A stretch of 64,000 nucleotides of DNA, taken from Adiantum capillus-veneris. Taxonomy: Eukaryota; Streptophyta; Polypodiopsida; Polypodiales; Pteridaceae. How positions within the stretch are numbered: position 1 is the stretch's first letter; the number at the start of each line of letters is the position of its first letter. Both the position numbers and the translations under genes were made by a program. This document shows positions 45,212-54,636 of this stretch, in pieces. Under the pieces are notes generated by a model that was not told the DNA's origin, searched no databases, and saw only the letters and a program-made list of their open reading frames with translations. The stretch covers positions 3,374,501 to 3,438,500 of the forward strand of contig CM043968.1 of the NCBI GenBank assembly GCA_014529385.2. Reading direction: 5' to 3'.

Positions 45212-45437
45212 TGTTACCATATACATGTGGTAGTGATGTGTGTGAACACACTAGGACCACCGGGGCATTTTTTCCCTCTTTAGGAGGTTTTTTTTCCCAA
45301 GCATTGTTATACGCCCATCACTCTAGGGCTATCTGTCTTTCCATTGCACACTAAGTAATACACTCTCTATTGTGTGCCTTGAGCTTCCTTTGTCTTCTCC
45401 AAGCTGTGTGTGTTTCTCTGCAACCCTAATTCTAACA
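45212..45437 (+). repeat. Copia-2 3' LTR, 226 bp
   Basis: It starts TGTTACCATATACATG, ends TAATTCTAACA and is followed by gaact. Confidence 0.95.
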
Positions 45438-46123
45438 GAACTTAGAGATTCGCTTCTTTCTCGTTCTTTGGATTCCTCCTCTCTTACGGGAGAGAGTCTT
45501 CTTTCGGGAGTCTCATCAAGAGGCCTCCTAAACTCTCTCCCCTCTTGGAGAGGAAGGGAAATCCCATAAGCACGAAGTTGTTGAGTAACTTGGGCTTGCA
45601 AAGTAAGATTGCTCATAGCTTGATGCAACGTAGTAACAAGATTATTGATAAACATGGGGACATCATCATTAGCACTCTCATGTGCAAAATCAAAGTTATC
45701 AATGTTCATTCTACTCTCTTGGTTATTGTCAGCCATGCTAATTATACTTATGTGTTTACCTTATGTATCCTTTGGCAATTCAAAACCTTAGTTTCTACTC
45801 TCCTTAGCACTTAAGTATCTGCAACCACGGCTCAAATTGGTTAATTATAGAGAGTAGTAGAGTGGGTCTAACATAGTTAAATTGCCAAGGGATAGCTCCT
45901 TTTGGACTTCTTATGGCTCAATAAGAGTAAAGCCTTAGGTACGTCTAAAAAGACCCCATTATTAAGACCAAAGCTCCCGAGGTGTGCACCATATCCCACA
46001 TAGTGGACTCAACAAAACCGATAATAGATCCCAATCCCACTTATCCTAACATAATTAACAAAATCAACCATTAATAGGCTACTTAAGGACCTCTCTTCTT
46101 AATTAAGAAAAGAGAAACAAAAT

Positions 46124-46136
46124 TATTTGATACCAA
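46124..46136 (-). other. Gypsy-2 primer-binding site
   Basis: On the minus strand TTGGTATCAAATA follows the LTR end, the same type as in gypsy-1. Confidence 0.8.
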
Positions 46137-46870
46137 TATAATGAAAATGACCTTTGAACTTTGAGAATAGCGAAATTAAGAGAATTAGAGTGAGCATTTT
46201 TGTGAGATTACTTTGCGAATATAGAGGGTGAACTTCATTGATGGTAGCAACATAAACATAGTACTTAATTAACTTGCTTTTGCAAGAGAGAGAGTATTAG
46301 AGAACATGACAATAGTTGAAGACCGAATTTACTTGGAGCCGGTCCCCCTCCAAAAGGCATTTGTATTATGGATTTTCTCATCGAGAGAGACTTGATACAA
46401 TACAATCTTTGTGTTCCTCATGACCTAGGTGATGCAATGAAGATGGAAAGCTTCATGCATCACAAGCATAGCATAAACTTTGCAAAAAGCATTAACTATC
46501 CCAAGCCTCTATCCCAAGGCCTCAAACACCTTCAAAGGTGGAGAGAGCTAGTGGGGGATGAGGGTAGGGAAGAGAAAGAAGAATCATTCATAGGAGAAAG
46601 AAATAGTTCCTCACTTATCATCACTCTTCTTGCTTAGCATAGCATAATAGCATAGTAATGAAGATGGAGAAGATGACAACCTTAAGCATTGAAGCATGGA
46701 TCTTGGTTGGATTTGCATTACATAGCCAAGAATGTTGGTGTAGGCTCTCAACTTCTCAACAAGATTGGAGAAGGAGATGGAGCTCTTGTACTTTGCACTC
46801 CAAATAATGAGAGAATGTGTATGTGTGTGTGTGTGTGGGGAAGAGTATACCCCCCTCTCATGCTCGGTCC

Positions 46871-46918
<48 letters not shown>

Positions 46919-47710
46919 TTATTTTATTATTTCATTTGGACATGGTATCCTCTTTTTCTTCTTTGAGAGAAAGAACTTAATTATTTATTTTTATGCATCT
47001 AAATTCTCATTGGACCCCTTTAAAACCTATCCAATAGGATTCAAGCACATCATGAGGGCCACATGTTGGAGGATCATTTAAACATGTGTCTTTTATGCTT
47101 CTTAAGTCATTTGGTTTGAATTTGAATACTTTAAACACTTAATCAATCAAACATGGAAACCGTTGATGCCTTTTGAGACTTTATTTTTTAATTGAACACT
47201 TCAAGAACCTTAGTCATTTTAAGCATAAAAATCACCTCAAGCTTTGGGCAAGGTTCCCACAAAACTTTAGTTAGCAAGCCGACAAACACCTTATGCTTGG
47301 GTAGAGTTCCCACTTCAAGGTCAGCCCTAGCTTGCCAAAGGTCAAAGGACTTTTTAACATGAACTTTTGGATGTCTTTAATGAAGCTAACCTTAAGGTAT
47401 TTTAAGCTCCATTACATGCACACGTTGCTCTTTGATAGACTACCTCCTTTTGGACCCCTATTGAGATGTAACCATCTCTCCTCTTGGTCCCTTGCTGAGG
47501 TAAATCTAAAAGTACTTATTGCACATTGCTCTTTGGTAGACCGTCTCCTTTTGGACCTCTATTGAGATGCAACCATTTCTCCTTTTGGTCTCCTGTTGAG
47601 ATAGGTCTAGAAGCACATATCTATATCCTAACTCTTGTTCCCCATTCATCTTCCCATAAGTTTAATATGAGAAAAGCATTTGGTAAAGTTAGATATTATA
47701 TTTTATGACA
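46137..47710 (-). repeat. Gypsy-2 5' LTR, 1574 bp, uninterrupted
   Basis: On the minus strand it starts TGTCATAAAATATAAT and ends CATTATA (CA lost by mutation; the 3' LTR keeps TTACA). It provides the empty-site sequence for the insertions of copia-1 and the 3.47-kb element. It contains a short GT tract (46817-46837) and a CT tract (46873-46914). Confidence 0.92.
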
Positions 47711-47715
47711 TTGGA

Positions 47716-47950
47716 CATAGTGGACAAGGTGCCTCTACAGGTACAAGACTTCACCTTTAGCTTGGATTTTTTTGTGGTTCGTCTTTCCCAGGTCGAGGGA
47801 GGATTTTCCTTGCTCATCAGTAGACCATGGCTGTGACACACTAAAGCACTGCATGATTGAGAAAATGACGCAAGGTGGATACATACTCCTGGCTTCCCAA
47901 TGAAACCCATTTGACTCGAAGGAGACATGGATCCTATGATGTAACATAGT
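47716..47950 (+). pseudogene. Gypsy-3 protease, second half
   Basis: In frame with the part at 28790 after removal of gypsy-2, it encodes VDKVPLQVQDFTFSLDFFVV and FSLLISRPWL, the strand and G/S-RPWL motif expected late in gypsy proteases. Beyond PWL stops begin. No RT follows. Confidence 0.75.
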
Positions 47951-49144
47951 TCCTTGTCAATGGAGTCAAACCCTGAACTAGAACAACCTACTCCACCTGA
48001 CGAGTAAGAAGAAAATCTAATGGAATGGTTGGACTCTACCAGGTCTATGCCTTGTTATTGAGTCTCTATCCAATCTTTGCGTGCGGTTACTCTCATCTCC
48101 AATGTTTCTTCAATAATTAAACTCGGTGAGCCACTTCAGCCAGCAACAAGTGTGAAGGTCACAGAGGCCGATAACTCAGCTTCTCCCTTGGTGGAAGCTT
48201 TTGGACATGGTGAGCCTATAAACCATAAAGGAGGAAACAAATCTCCTTTATGAGAGTTAGCCCAGTCCTCACACTACCATTAGCCGAGCTTCCCCAAAGA
48301 TGGCCACAAGAAGTTGCTCAGGATGTCTCTATGCTCCAAAAAGAGGTAACCTCTTCACCTTCAAAAACATCTTCAGCAATACCCTCTCCAAAACCAGCTC
48401 AAGAAATGAACTCGAGTGACTCTGACAACCCCCAACAAGTTCTTTCAGTTGCATGGCTAAACCATGTACATGTATCCAAGTGGGAAATCGAAGATCAATT
48501 CACATAACTTATTGTGTGTTAAAGTGGACCCAACTTGCTTTTCTCTATGTAGTCCATTCACAGGAAAAACCAATACAAAATTGGCTGGTGGTGCCGAACT
48601 TTGGAGGTGGCCAAAGGAAGACTATTACTATGAACAAGCGAATTTTGTCAGCCAATCCAATTCCTGTTGTGGTGTAGGTGCACTAGTATCACAAGACGGT
48701 TCTCTGCTGGTGGTGGATTACGAGCTTTCAATAGCAATTTTGGATTTCTTTAGTATGTCACAATGTCACATGATGATGTGCGCTCATGTTTGCAGCTAAT
48801 GGGATTCATTCGTGCCCACCATGACTCTTGGACCCACCCCCTCTCCTTAGCCCTACCTAGCCCTGGCTGTATGTAATCCTCCCCATGAAATTCTTTTCAG
48901 TTGTCCAAAGGAACGTCTTTTCGAGCTCCAAAGTTTACAGAACATCACATTGCCTATTTGTGAAGAAAGGTACCCACTGAGTACCCCTGTTCAACAAAAC
49001 TCACCTCAATTACATGTTTTTGGCCATCATTTGTCACATATCCTAGCTGCTAAATGGGAACTTCCTCCTTACAGGCAGGTCTTACACTCACATAGCCACA
49101 CTGTGTGATGATTTCCTTCATTCTATGGAATTATTTGCTACATT
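47951..49144 (+). other. Region after the gypsy-3 protease, no clear domain
   Basis: Open stretches at 48250-48507 (Pro/Ser-rich) and 48464-48799 are visible. The latter includes SCCGVGALVSQDGSLLVVDY, which faintly resembles an RNase H strand. I cannot assign RT or integrase. It is probably decayed gypsy-3 downstream sequence. Confidence 0.3.
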
Positions 49145-49650
49145 TTTCCTGCAGACAACTCTGTCTCTCTCTCTGCGCAACAACAGGGTTGCGACCTGCT
49201 CTCTGCAGTATTAGGGTTCACGACTTGCTCTCTGCAACATTAGGGTTTACGACCTGCTCTCTGCAGCTTTAAGATTTGCGACCTGTGGCATCAGGGTTTG
49301 CAGCACACAAGCACTAGGGTTGCATCTCTCTGTGCAGGGTTCTTAGGTGTAGCTTTAGGGTTCGCGACCTGTGGCATCAGGGTTTACAGCACAGATGCAC
49401 TAGGGTTGCATCTCTCGGTGGAGGGTTCTCAGGTGCAGCAGGCTACGCAGGTTTCTCTTTCGAGCAGGTTACAGAAGCAGGTTACTACAGTGGGAGCAGT
49501 TTATGAGGTGCTGCAGGTGCACAGGTGCAGGTCAAAAGACCTCTGCAGTAGGTTACACAAGGCTCTGAGGTGCAGCTGCGCACGCAAGGCAGAAGACCTC
49601 CACAGTGGATTGCACAGGGTTCTCAAGTGCAGTAGGTCGCGCAGGATGGA
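49145..49650. repeat. Imperfect repeats rich in CTGCAG and TAGGGTT words
   Basis: Three copies of about 31 bp around TGCTCTCTGCAG-ATTAGGGTT (49190-49275) are followed by an 85-bp tandem duplication (GCGACCTGTGGCATCAGGGT at 49278 and 49363) and further GTGCAGG-type repeats. This may be the 5' UTR of LINE-3. The TAGGGTT words are not in telomeric tandem order. Confidence 0.65.
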
Positions 49651-49904
49651 GTGGGGTCGTATGGCTGGGCAGCAGTAGTGATAATTTGGCGCACGACTAG
49701 ACAAGCGAACATGCGGGGCGAGCAGCATGACTGTCTAAGTAGGTGGTCCCTCTTGCTGGTCTGCGCAGGAACCTGATTTTTTTCTGCACAATGACCAGAA
49801 GCTTAGTCCAATGGATAGAATTCAAGTAGAAAACATCAGCAGTGAACAAAATAAAGAAAGATGCAGATAACGCATTAAATACAATAAACCGGTAACTCTT
49901 TGAA

Positions 49905-50876
49905 AAAATAAGGAAATTAGAGTTGGAATGTAACATATTGAGGTCAAAGACGGAAACACAGGACACGATTATTCGTGACTTGAAAACTAAGATGGATGAA
50001 TGTAGCAAATTAGGGCTACTTTTATCGGATGTTGGAAAGCAGGATGACATTGCAGAATTGAAAATTGAAGTGGAGAAATGTAAAACATTGAGGTCAGAGG
50101 TCGAGAAGCATGATGACGTGATAGTAGTATTGAAATTGGAAATGGGGAAATATACAACTTTGGGGTCTATGCATGATGAGACCATAGCAAAACTGGAAAG
50201 TAAAATCACAGAGGTGCATCAATTTTTGAAGCTAGAAGAAGGGGAATTATGTCCCAACATAGTGGAGGAGATCTCTTTGAAGCTAGAAGAAGGGGAATTA
50301 CGTCCCATCATAGTGGAGGAGATCTCTAAAATTAAAGAGGAGATGCAACAACTCCAAGTTGAAGAGGGGGAAAAGTCAGCGGAGACCACTACTTGGGTGA
50401 AAATGATTATAAAGACATAGAAACAGATGGAGGAAACCGACCAATGGATACAGGTGGTTAAGAAGGGGAAAGATGAGAGACGGAGAGTTAGTGTACTGCA
50501 TGTGAGGGTGACAGTCTCAAGCAAAGTAAAAATGTAGAAGAAGATACCCAGGTGTTATGCAGACTCATGGCTATCACCAACCCTAAACATACAAGTGCTT
50601 GGAGAGTTGGGAAAAGAAGTTCCAATGCCAAAAATGAAGGTACCTCGAAAGAGATTGCTCTAATCTTACGTTTTTTCACCTTGGAGGCTAGGAGAGAGTT
50701 CATTATGATGATGAAAACCCTCAAAGGGACAGGCATCTTTCTAGGGGTTGACCTTACACCGAGCCAGCTAATACACATGCTGGAATGTATGCCACACAAC
50801 TCGGCAACCAGGAAGGAAGAAAAGTTATCTTTTGACAGGGGAGGGAAGGTCATCATTTTGGACCAACCCTCCAAAT
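49905..50876 (+). pseudogene. LINE-3 ORF1: coiled-coil plus RRM-like nucleic-acid-binding domain
   Basis: The frame from about 49905 to 50418 encodes a long heptad-rich, Glu/Lys-rich coiled coil (IAELKIEVEKCKTLRSEVEK). It holds an exact-frame 51-bp duplication (LKLEEGEL-C/R-PxIVEEIS, twice). TAG and a frameshift follow. A second open part (50552-50876) reads TSKEIALILRFFTLEARREF, TLKGTGIFLGVDLTPSQ and GGKVIILDQPSK. This matches the general plan of L1-type ORF1 proteins, where a coiled coil trimerises and the following domain binds RNA. It is not DUF4283-like, so LINE-3 is another lineage than LINE-1 and LINE-4. Confidence 0.65.
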
Positions 50877-50879
50877 GAC

Positions 50880-51344
50880 GGTTTGAGACCTATGGGATCA
50901 AACTTAAAATAGCAACTTTAAGTTGTAACGAGACTCTTCGACTTGATGTAGGTGCCTTTGAGGACAATTTCAGAGATAGAGATGTTGTTTTTTTCTCAGA
51001 GACTCGTTAGGCATCTAGACAGCTTATGCCACGTGGTGGGATACAGATGTGAGACAGCCCACAGAACAAACGCGAAATCTGAGCATGGGAGTAGAGGTTC
51101 AGGAGGAGCAGCAGTCCTATTTAGGAAGGAGTTACAGCCACTACTACATATTGTACGGAGAGATGATCATGCTAGATACATGTGGGTGGGGTTGAGAGCT
51201 GACACAGGCGGATTTCTATACATTGCCATGTATTACTTCTCCCAGTATGTTAGTATATGCTGCATCCAAACGATAGTCGCCTTTCTCTATACTAGATGAT
51301 GATATATGGGAGTTTTATAGGGATGGTGATATCATCCTCCTACT
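50880..51344 (+). pseudogene. LINE-3 ORF2 start: endonuclease N-terminal part, cut off
   Basis: Across two or three frames I read IKLKIATLSCNETL and DVVFFSETR, then GSRGSGGAAVLFRKEL, ARYMWVGLRADTGGFLYIAM and DDDIWEFYRDGDIILL, typical of the LINE AP-endonuclease. It stops exactly where the GDFN box should follow, at the truncated LTR of element D. RT is absent. Confidence 0.7.
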
Positions 51345-51654
51345 CTTAGCAAAATTGCTTTATCTACTTTCAAACAAAAGTCACTTAAAAATAATAAGTG
51401 AAAAATATCAAAAATAGGCAAAATAGCTTTTATGCACTGGAAACTGCTCTTGATGGATTTTGATGGTAATGCTGATGATCATGCTTTGTGCAACGAGAGG
51501 ATATGCATCGACTAGTGTCTAGACATGCACGGTCTGCGAACAGACTCACATAAGTGTCAGATCACTTCCTATTATATACTGACTTGACTGAACTGAACCC
51601 TGGTTATGCTGTAGCTTGTCCACGGACACATAGGGTTGGATGTGTCACGTGACA
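51345..51654 (-). repeat. Element D 3' LTR, truncated to 310 bp
   Basis: It aligns with 54332-54636 at high identity (TGCACGGTCTGCGAACA, GTGTCAGATCACTTCCTATT). The other ~790 bp of the LTR are missing. Confidence 0.9.
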
Positions 51655-52129
51655 TCCCCTCCTTTTCAAAGTGAGGTACTATGGCGTCGAGGGAGATCGC
51701 CAATAGCATCCGGAATCCTGGAAGGGACTCTTTGCCGGCCCATTCTAATGTGTGGGTCGTGCGGTACTTGAACTTCATAAAGGTTTGCAAAGCTTGCTTT
51801 TTTGGGCCGCGTCGAAAGCGACACAAAGTCTTCTATGGCTCCTTCGATGCTTCAACTTCATCTAGAGTTATGCTTCTTCTTTTTTCAAGAATCTCCATGG
51901 CTGAAAATTCATGAAACCACTTCCAACACAAAAACATGAACATATCTATTCCATGTAAAGTGACTCGAAAAAATCTTGTCTTCCTCAAAGACTATGCATG
52001 CAATGTAGATGGACAAAGAGACGGAGTGTCAAACGGTTCACCACACACATGCAAACAATGAGATCGAATCTTGTGTTTCTAATCTAAATCAATCAATTGT
52101 GGCAAAACACAATGGAAATGCCTATGCTT

Positions 52130-53400
52130 GATGCTTAATCTTTCTTATGCTCTTTCTACGACGAAGAGACATGGAATGTGACTTCCTTGAATGCATACTT
52201 TTCAGCTTTTCATAAATAATCTGTATACATCTGTGCTCATCCATGAGTGAAATGTGCTCAACGTAAAATATGTCATGCCTAGGAAAAGAGATCACATAAA
52301 GACGCTCACTAAAATACAGGAAGCGATCACGAATGAAACACTCGTACAATGCGTGCTGACTAATCATACGAACACAGTACTTCTTTTGAGGTTCTTTGGA
52401 CCTAGGCTCGAGAGCCAAGATTGGTTCGTTGTGTTTGATCGAATCTGCCTAGGGGTTTGCTCTGGACCTTGACTGGAAAGCCAAGATTGATTTTTTGTGA
52501 TCGATCGAATCTGCAACGAGGTTAGCTTCGCTGGAAAAAGCATCAACTAAACCATCATCCTGGTGAACAATCACGTCTTGATCATACAAATCATCATGCT
52601 TGTCATTGTTATCCAAATCATCATACGTATCATTATCATTCAATTCATTATGCTTATCATCATGCAAATCCTATGCATCATGCTTTTGAGAAGAAGAGAC
52701 TGAGAGAGTCTCCTTTTTTCGAATCTCTTGCATCTCTGCCTGCACTTGAGAAAAGAATCATAACAACTCTTGCATGTGTCACGCTTGCTCATGCTCACGC
52801 TCTATGGCTGTCTTTCTTTCTGCTTCTCTTTTTGCGTGTCTGCGATCCATTTGTGCTTTTCTTTCTTTGCATTCATGATCAAATTCTGCCATTCTTTCTG
52901 CTTTTCTTGCTTCGCATTCTTACTTCCTGTCCATAAACATTTCCTTCAACTCCTCCATAGGAGTTAGTGCAACCCTTGGCGTAGATAGGGAAGGGGGAGG
53001 GTCGAAAAAACCTCGTGGTGGAAAAAATTCTTCTTCGCCTCTCTCATGCTCATCACCTCCAAGCGAAGTATCCATTCCGCTTCGAGTGATGACCATCCAC
53101 TGAAGTCGTGGGTTCTTGTGAGTTCTTGTGGTCTTGGGTTCTTAAGTTCACGAGGAACTTGGGTTCTTGGGGGTCTTGAGGTTCTTGAGTTCTTGAGGTT
53201 CTTCTTTCGCTTGCAATCTGTGTTAGAGAAGGATCTTCTCTTCACCCGAGTTCTTCTCTTTCTTGCGGACGCACCCCTTGGCGGCCTTGCGCTCACACCA
53301 AGGTTGCTTTTTTCCACCTGACGTAAATTGGCCGGCCGCTAAGTGCACCGTCCGCTCTCAATGAGTGAAAAGAGGCACAAGGGGAGGCTGGACAAGCCCT
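52130..53400 (-). pseudogene. Element D internal protein, charged and gag-like
   Basis: Reading leftward: a basic region (53317-53000), then a long Glu/Lys/Arg coiled-coil-like stretch (RKAQMDRRHAKREAERK near 52830), a His/Asp/Asn-rich run (HDDKHNELNDNDTYDDLDNN, 52670-52560) and a basic tail. No zinc knuckle, protease or polymerase motif is seen. Several stops interrupt it. The position just after the PBS suggests gag, but this is inference. Confidence 0.45.
53105..53205. repeat. Minisatellite-like GTTCTTG repeats
   Basis: About ten GTTCTTG or GTCTTG words at 9-18-bp spacing, inside the element D internal region. Confidence 0.75.
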
Positions 53401-53539
53401 TCTTTCTTGGGTTTCTTGTCACTCTTCAAAACACCGACACGCCCAAGTGAACTTGGGTTCGTGCAACCTTAACAAGAAAAAAAAAATTTGTGGTTCTTTC
53501 CTTGAGTGATACAGAACACTGTCAAAGCTTTGATACCAA

Positions 53540-54636
53540 TGTAAGGTGGAACGGAATGAATGTTGTACTTCACTCAAGATGAGTGCTCCGAACTGTGCTC
53601 AAGGTTCCCTTTAGTTACGGAAGGGAGAGCCTTCTGTTCCTTTAGTGACAGAGTGCAATGGACACAAACAAAGTGAAGACACTGTGAATGAAGATGCATG
53701 AGACTGAGAGATAGAGAGAGAAGAATACGTCACCAGAATGTTGTTAAACCCTCCTCTGAAGGCCCCACTCTCTATGGCGAGAGCGTTCTACTATTGATTG
53801 CACAAATCTCTACAATGCTTTGGACTTGCCGACGATGTCGACGAGGATAAAGACGACGACGAGACGGGCTGAAATCTGAAACTGCTAATGGCTGAAATCT
53901 GCAAATCTTTATCTGTTGAATTTTGACTCTATGTCTGTGACGATGTCGATGACGACGATACGATGACGACGTGCTGAAAACTGAAAATGCTGGTGATTCT
54001 TGATGTTTCGTCGTGGTGAATCTGCAAAACGTTGAAGTGTGACGCTGATGCGAAAACGCTAGGGCTGAGAATCTGCTGCTGGGAGAAATTTACTAACGCT
54101 AGGGCTGATCTGCTCTCGTCAAGTGGATCTGCTGTGTCTACTAATGCCGAAGCTACTCTACAATGCAAAAACGCCAAGGCTGATCTATCTTGCAAAAAAC
54201 GCTAGCTTGATACTGTTCCAAAAACGCTAGGCCATGCTGTTTTGATCCTACTGAGAAGTTGCAGTTGAGTAAGGTGCTCCTGTTGCCTCTTCTGCCAGAA
54301 AGTGCTAGCACTAGGTTTGCTTTTATACAAACTTAGCAAAATTGTCCTACCTACTTTCCAACAAAAGTCACTTAAAAATAATAAGTGGAAAATGTCAAAA
54401 ATAGGAAAAATAGGTTTTATGCACTGGAAAGGAGCATTCTGATGGTAATACTGATGATCATGTTATGTGGAACTAGAGGATATGCATCTACTGTAAGTGT
54501 CTGGACATGCACGGTCTGCGAACACACTCAGAAAAGTGTCAGATCACTTCCTATTCTAGACTGACTTGACTAAACTGAACCCTGGTCATGTTGTAGCTTG
54601 TCCACGGATACATAGGGTTGGATGTGTCACGTGACA
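53540..54636 (-). repeat. Element D 5' LTR, 1097 bp
   Basis: The minus strand begins TGTCACGTGACAC and ends TTCCACCTTACA next to the primer site. Bases 53820-54230 hold low-complexity GACGACGA and GCTAGGGCTGA-type repeats. Confidence 0.82.

Larger units (their letters stand above)
42446..45437 (+). mobile_element. Copia-2: 2992-bp deletion derivative of a Ty1/copia element
   Basis: It has LTRs at 42446-42672 and 45212-45437, a perfect 5-bp duplication gaact (42441-42445, 45438-45442), and a perfect iMet primer site. Gag is fused to the RT C-terminal part and RNase H. Protease, integrase and the first part of RT are absent. The LTRs differ at about nine sites by eye (near 4%), so it is probably younger than copia-1 and gypsy-2. 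It may have moved using proteins from a full-length relative. Confidence 0.95.
42376..45736 (-). pseudogene. Gypsy-2 gag N terminus, split by copia-2
   Basis: The ATG at 45736 gives MADNNQESRMNIDNFDFAHE, matching gypsy-1 gag. The frame runs to 45443, then resumes at 42445-42376 beyond copia-2 with the RRRR and PKRKR basic stretch. Removing copia-2 and one gaact keeps the frame. The rest of gag, including the knuckle, is deleted. Confidence 0.85.
28791..47710 (-). mobile_element. Gypsy-2: chromovirus-type gypsy element carrying three later insertions
   Basis: This is the sister of gypsy-1 on the other strand: the same gag N terminus, protease and RNase H at clearly high identity, and the same LTR start. 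The 5' LTR is 46137-47710. The 3' LTR spans 28791-39096 but is split by copia-1 and a 3.47-kb solo-LTR-like insertion. Copia-2 interrupts gag. Without the insertions the element would be about 7.3 kb. Its two LTRs differ by several percent (near 8% by eye), more than those of copia-1 or copia-2. It is inactive. Confidence 0.9.
51345..54636 (-). mobile_element. LTR element D, truncated, no recognisable pol
   Basis: A 5' LTR (53540-54636, minus strand) starts TGTCACGTGACAC and ends CCTTACA. A PBS TTGGTATCAAAGC (53527-53539) follows it. The internal region (51655-53526) ends with a purine tract AAAAGGAGGGGA next to the 3' LTR. Only the first 310 bp of that LTR remain (51345-51654, matching 54332-54636). 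It is inserted in LINE-4. The truncation removed its 3' end and the rest of LINE-4. The internal region is short and lacks RT or integrase, so it is a non-autonomous or deleted element. Confidence 0.82.

Noticed and set aside
48464-48799. Possible RNase H of gypsy-3
   Set aside because: Only one short strand-like motif fits. No catalytic acidic set can be placed, so I left it unassigned.
49187-49400. TAGGGTT words suggesting an interstitial telomere
   Set aside because: The words are spaced by 25-40 bp inside longer repeats and are not head-to-tail heptamers.
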